NCBI RefSeq assembly: GCF_934754925.1
Contig: NZ_CAKVJA010000020.1
Location: 1 to 45,201 of the forward strand
DNA length: 45,201 bases
Direction: 5' to 3'
Source: an uncultured Clostridium sp.
GTDB taxonomy: Bacteria > Bacillota > Clostridia > Clostridiales > Clostridiaceae
The notes beneath the pieces were generated by a model that worked only from the letters and a program-made list of their open reading frames with translations, searched no databases and had not been told where the DNA came from. Made by a program: the position numbers and the translations under genes. Below are positions 41,984 through 45,201 of the stretch, piece after piece. Position 1 is the first letter of the stretch. Each line of letters opens with the position of its first letter.

Positions 41984-42735
41984 TAACTTTCTACCTCCAA
42001 AATTTCTGTTTGATATTTATATCTATTATTCTCTAAATTCGTAGTTATTATTTTAGCATCTTTAATATCAGCAAAAGTTATTGAACTTATTTCATCAAAT
42101 TTTGATTTATCACACAGGACAAATCTTTTTTTACTTCTATACAATGCTTCTTCTTTTACCATTGCTTCTTTAACATCTGGTGTACTGAATCCTCTTTCTA
42201 TATCCACTCCATTTGCTCCAAAAAAACCTTTTGTAAAATTGTACTTTCTTAAACTATTTACAGTTTCCGCTCCCACTATGGCCTCTGTTGCAAGTTTTAA
42301 TTCTCCTCCTAAAATATAAGTAGTACAATTCCTTTTTATTAATTTTCTTGCATGAACAATTCCATTAGTTACAAAAATTGCTTTTGTATTGCTTATAAAA
42401 TTAATCATAAGCTCTGTAGTTGTTCCTGCATCTATATATACCAAATCATTATCTTCTATTAATGATGCAGCATATTCTGCAATTTTTAACTTTTCATCTA
42501 TATTTAAAGTTTGTCTATTCTCAACAATATCATCAGTTGTATTTATGTTTACATTTTTTAATGATGTAGCCCCTCCATGAACCTTCTTTAATAATCCTGC
42601 TTTATCAAGAGCAGTTAAATCTCTTCTAATAGTTGATTCTGAAGTGTTTAAATATTTAACTAAATCATTTAAATAAACTACTGATTCTCTTTCTAACTTT
42701 TCTAAAATAAGCTTATGCCTCTCTTCTGATAACAT
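41983..42735 (-). CDS. fruR: DeoR-family repressor of the fructose operon
   Basis: The 250-residue product has a DeoR winged helix (VVYLNDLVKYLNTSESTIRR, 19-38) and the DeoRC sugar-phosphate sensor (DAGTTTELMI near 101, FGANGVD, later LCDKSKF). FruR proteins of this type repress the operon until fructose-1-phosphate binds. It is the first gene of the operon it should control. Direct repeats just upstream of the -35 box are the probable binding sites. The start is the ATG at 42735, after AAGGAAGTGATGTAA. Confidence 0.9.
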   Translation of the reverse strand: MLSEERHKLILEKLERESVVYLNDLVKYLNTSESTIRRDLTALDKAGLLKKVHGGATSLKNVNINTTDDIVENRQTLNIDEKLKIAEYAASLIEDNDLVYIDAGTTTELMINFISNTKAIFVTNGIVHARKLIKRNCTTYILGGELKLATEAIVGAETVNSLRKYNFTKGFFGANGVDIERGFSTPDVKEAMVKEEALYRSKKRFVLCDKSKFDEISSITFADIKDAKIITTNLENNRYKYQTEILEVES

Positions 42736-42756
42736 TTACATCACTTCCTTGACTTC

Positions 42757-42832
42757 ATAATACTCCTATTTCAATCATAAGTCAATGGCTTTTAAGTATT
42801 TTTCGTTCAAAAACTTTCATTTTCATTCAAAA
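42757..42832 (-). promoter_or_regulatory. fru operon promoter and FruR direct repeats
   Basis: On the minus strand -35 TTGACT (42785-42780), 17-bp spacer and -10 TATTAT (42762-42757). Upstream are two direct repeats TTTTGAACGAAAA (42812-42800) and TTTTGAATGAAAA (42832-42820), 12 of 13 identical and 20 bp apart, suiting a DeoR-type multimer. Confidence 0.7.
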
Positions 42833-42892
42833 TCATTTATTTTTATTCTACTTATAGATTGTATTGGTATTAATAGTTTTTTACACAATAAA

Positions 42893-42931
42893 ATAGTTGC
42901 AAGTTCAACTATTTAGTTGCACTTGCAACTA
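42893..42931 (+). promoter_or_regulatory. tandem MarR operators before the MarR/MATE operon
   Basis: Two palindromic sites follow each other: TAGTTGCAAGTTCAACTA (within 42893-42912) and TAGTTGCACTTGCAACTA (42914-42931), with 7 and 8 of 9 symmetric pairs. The second overlaps a -35 (TTGCAC, 42917-42922), 18 bp before -10 TATAAT (42941-42946). The adjacent MarR gene is the likely binder, shutting off its own operon. The remaining gap to the fru promoter holds nothing else. Confidence 0.7.
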
Positions 42932-43029
42932 CTTTTGCATTATAATGTATTAGGCAATTCATACTACCTTTTTAATTTTATAACTAAACTAGTTACTATT
43001 GCTTATATTGTAGGAAAGGATTTATTAAA

Positions 43030-43461
43030 ATGAACTCTAACAATGAATATTTAGGTAAATATATTTCACTTATTCATAGACAAGCAAATGCTTTTTTTAC
43101 AAAGGAATTTAGTAAATTTGGATTTGGTAGTGGACAATATATGTTCATGATTCATTTATATAAAAATGATGGAATTAGTCAGGAATCTTTATCTGAATTA
43201 GTAAACATCGATAAAGGCACTACCGCTAAAGCAATAAAAAAATTAGAAGAATTAAATTTTATAGTTCGCTCTAAAGACTCAAAGGATAAAAGAATTAATA
43301 GAATTTATTTAACTTCTAAAGCTCTTGATATTAAAAATGACTTTTTTTCAGTTTTAACTAAGTGGGAAAATATATTAACTAATGAATTAAGTCCTGATGA
43401 AATATCCATTGGACTAAATATATTAAATAAACTTTCAAAAAATGTAATAAATAATACTTAA
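43030..43461 (+). CDS. MarR-family repressor of the MATE pump
   Basis: The 143-residue product is a standard MarR winged-helix protein: dimerisation helix at 10-30 (YISLIHRQANAFFTKEF), recognition region GISQESLSELVNIDKGTTAK (about 48-67) and wing (RSKDSKDKRINRIYLT). It lies 19 bases upstream of a MATE efflux pump and behind tandem palindromes. By analogy with MepR-MepA it should derepress the pump when a toxic compound binds. The ligand is unknown. Confidence 0.87.
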   Translation: MNSNNEYLGKYISLIHRQANAFFTKEFSKFGFGSGQYMFMIHLYKNDGISQESLSELVNIDKGTTAKAIKKLEELNFIVRSKDSKDKRINRIYLTSKALDIKNDFFSVLTKWENILTNELSPDEISIGLNILNKLSKNVINNT

Positions 43462-43480
43462 TTATATAGGAGGACAAAAT

Positions 43481-44842
43481 ATGAGACATCAAAATCAATT
43501 AGGAGAAGAATCTATAGGAAAATTATTACTAAAATATTCTATCCCAGCAATAATCGGTATGATGGTTAATGCTTTATATAATATTGTAGATAGAATGTTT
43601 ATTGGTCGTATACCAGATGTAGGCTCTCTTGCTTTAACTGGAGTTGGAATAACTATGCCTATAATGTCTATTCTTTTAGCATTTGGTATGCTTATTGGAA
43701 TTGGATCAACTGCAAATATTTCATTAAATCTTGGTCGTGGCAAAAGAGATGATGCTGAGAGATTAATTGGTAGTGCACTAACATTAAGTCTAATAGTTGG
43801 TATTGCAATTACTATTATTACATTTATTTTATTAAATCCAATATTAAATATTTTTGGAGCTAGTGAAAATACTTTATTTTACGCTAAACAATATATTACT
43901 GTAATTCTAGGTGGGTGTACTTTTAATATTCTTTCCTTTGCATTAAATAGCACTGTACGAGCTGATGGTAATCCTAAGCTAGCCTCAATAACAATGGTTG
44001 TTGGCTGTTGCACTAATATAATATTAGATTATTTATTTGTTTTTGTAATAAACATGGGAATTAAAGGAGCTGCTTTTGCAACTGTTATTTCTCAAGCACT
44101 TACATTCTTCATAATTCTTCATTACTATACTAAGGGAAAATCTAACTTAAAATTAAAATTCGAAAATTTGAAATTAAAGAAAAACTTAGTAATGATGACA
44201 TTTGCTATTGGTATTGCTCCTTTTGCAACTCAAATTGCCAATAGCCTAGTACAAGTTGTTGCTAATAATTCTCTAAAAGCTTATGGTAATGATTTATCTA
44301 TAGGAGCCATGACTATAATAAGTTCTATTAATATGGTGTTTATGATGCCTATATTTGGTATCAATCAAGGTTGTCAACCTATTATTGGATTTAATTATGG
44401 TGCTAAAAAATATGATAGAGCTAAAAAGACCTTTGCAATTGCTACTATTGCAGCTACAGTTATTTGTACAATTGGTGGAATTCTAATTCAAGCCTTCCCT
44501 GAATTTTCAATAAGCTTATTTAATAATGATCCCCAGCTTACTGCTGTTGCTGTAAAAGGAGTTAGAATGTATTTATTAATGATGCCTATAGTAGGAATCA
44601 ATATTGTATCAACTAGTTATTTCCAATCAGTAGGTAAAGCTAAAATGTCTATGTTCGTTAGTTTACTTAGACAAGTTATATTATTAATTCCATTTACATT
44701 AATACTACCTTTATTTATGGGATTAGACGGTGTATGGGCTGCCGGAGCATGTGCAGACTTCCTTTCAGTTGTTATAACATTAATTTTAATATTTAAGGAA
44801 TTTAAATCATTAAATAAATTATATGCTGCTGAAGCTGCCTAA
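43481..44842 (+). CDS. MATE-family multidrug efflux pump (MepA-like)
   Basis: The 453-residue, 12-helix protein shows the MATE family pattern of two six-helix halves: LLKYSIPAIIGMMVNALYNI with VDRMFIG (17-43), NSTVRADGNPKLASI near 157, and in the second half FGINQGCQPIIGFNYGAKKY (around 290). It exports drugs or dyes with Na+ or H+. It is co-transcribed with the MarR gene; TAGGAGGACAAAAT precedes the ATG. The MepA subfamily is suggested by this regulator arrangement. Confidence 0.9.
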   Translation: MRHQNQLGEESIGKLLLKYSIPAIIGMMVNALYNIVDRMFIGRIPDVGSLALTGVGITMPIMSILLAFGMLIGIGSTANISLNLGRGKRDDAERLIGSALTLSLIVGIAITIITFILLNPILNIFGASENTLFYAKQYITVILGGCTFNILSFALNSTVRADGNPKLASITMVVGCCTNIILDYLFVFVINMGIKGAAFATVISQALTFFIILHYYTKGKSNLKLKFENLKLKKNLVMMTFAIGIAPFATQIANSLVQVVANNSLKAYGNDLSIGAMTIISSINMVFMMPIFGINQGCQPIIGFNYGAKKYDRAKKTFAIATIAATVICTIGGILIQAFPEFSISLFNNDPQLTAVAVKGVRMYLLMMPIVGINIVSTSYFQSVGKAKMSMFVSLLRQVILLIPFTLILPLFMGLDGVWAAGACADFLSVVITLILIFKEFKSLNKLYAAEAA

Positions 44843-44861
44843 TTAAATTTAAATAAAATAG

Positions 44862-44903
44862 AACTGTATTAGTTTTAAAGTATAAAGTTAAACTAATACA
44901 GTT
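44862..44903 (+). terminator. terminator of the MarR/MATE operon
   Basis: AACTGTATTAGTTT pairs with the complementary arm ending CTAATACAGTT, followed by ATTTACTTTT, 20 bases past the MATE stop codon. Confidence 0.8.
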
Positions 44904-45009
44904 ATTTACTTTTAACATAATTTCTTATTATTTTATACCCCTTGGGATATAAATAACATTATTGCAAATAATATATTTAAATTATAATTACTATCACAAT
45001 AGCAAAAAT

Positions 45010-45050
45010 AAAAGGCTTAATATTATAATAAATCTAATATCAAGCCTTTT
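45010..45050 (-). terminator. terminator of the DUF1858 gene
   Basis: AAAAGGCTT and AAGCCTTTT with an inner TAATATTA/TAATAT extension form a hairpin nine bases past the DUF1858 stop on the minus strand. Confidence 0.7.
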
Positions 45051-45058
45051 ATAAGTTA

Positions 45059-45201
45059 TTACATGTTATTTAACTTTTCTAAAACTTTTTCTAAATCTAA
45101 TCCATGAACTATGCATGCTTGTTGTAAAGATTCCATAGTTGCTGATGGGCATCCTAAGCATCCCATACCAAATGACATTAATATTTCTGCTGCCTTTGGA
45201 T
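45059..45201 (-). CDS. DUF1858 domain protein (C-terminal part)
   Basis: About 46 codons up to the stop at 45059 are present; the start lies beyond the right edge. The product reads AAEILMSFGMGCLGCPSATM (3-22) then ESLQQACIVHGLDLEKVLEKL. The CxxC in GMGCLGCP is the redox-disulfide motif of the DUF1858 / hybrid-cluster-protein-associated family, small (about 65-75 residues) proteins often near redox enzymes. Function is not established. Confidence 0.85.
   Translation of the reverse strand, partial: PKAAEILMSFGMGCLGCPSATMESLQQACIVHGLDLEKVLEKLNNM

Noticed and set aside
1..45201. CRISPR arrays, tRNA or rRNA genes, insertion sequences, prophage
   Set aside because: No regularly spaced repeats, no tRNA-like cloverleaf, no transposase, integrase or phage structural gene was seen. 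The longest repeats are terminator arms and short operator copies.

Overview
The window is a very AT-rich, gene-dense stretch of chromosome. Its strong GGAGG ribosome sites, hairpin terminators, T-box leader and gene families point to a Clostridium (sensu stricto) or close relative. I see no rRNA, tRNA, CRISPR array or intact insertion sequence. Species cannot be fixed from the sequence alone.

Layout. 1-1508: start of a sugar ABC transporter (binding lipoprotein, cut by the window edge) and its regulator AraR, tied together by three AraR-like operators and a cre site. 1509-2850: a decay zone with an rpoN relic, a LysR relic, and a MarR gene whose 5' end overlaps a truncated DUF2798 gene. 2856-7693: iron alcohol dehydrogenase, MerR regulator, a DXS-like thiamine-diphosphate enzyme lacking the phosphate-binding arginines of true DXS, and an esterase. 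A MerR-type promoter with a 19-bp spacer precedes the DXS-like gene. 7958-19300: a sucrose/raffinose block with fructokinase, sucrose phosphorylase, a LacI repressor, an ABC sugar importer without its own ATPase, an AraC regulator, a GPH-type symporter and an alpha-galactosidase pseudogene. A repeated box in front of three of these transcripts looks like the AraC regulator's site.

19433-21490: a T-box controls an Lrp-type regulator and an aminotransferase. 21589-25134: GH20 hexosaminidase, FliB methylase and a Nudix hydrolase. 25235-26556: a Crp-like regulator with two GTGA-N5-TCAC sites, then the collapsed relic of a CoA-disulfide-reductase/rhodanese gene. 26911-34753: CmpB-family membrane protein, M32 carboxypeptidase, oligo-1,6-glucosidase, an internally duplicated EamA transporter, a small conserved-looking protein and a GH3-type acyl-adenylating enzyme. 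34991-37626: a possible peptide/ABC export cassette with direct repeats upstream. 37809-44842: NhaA, the fruR-fruK-fruA fructose PTS operon, and a MarR/MATE efflux pair with tandem operators. 45059-45201: the end of a DUF1858 gene.

Themes: much of the window is sugar scavenging (arabinose-type sugars, sucrose, alpha-galactosides, alpha-glucosides, fructose, amino sugars), with cre-like sites implying CcpA control. Several genes are visibly decaying (rpoN, lysR, DUF2798, alpha-galactosidase, the CoA-disulfide-reductase-like gene). The two places most likely to hold undescribed biology are the MerR/DXS-like/alcohol dehydrogenase cluster and the small-peptide ABC cassette. All functional statements come from motif recognition without database searches.
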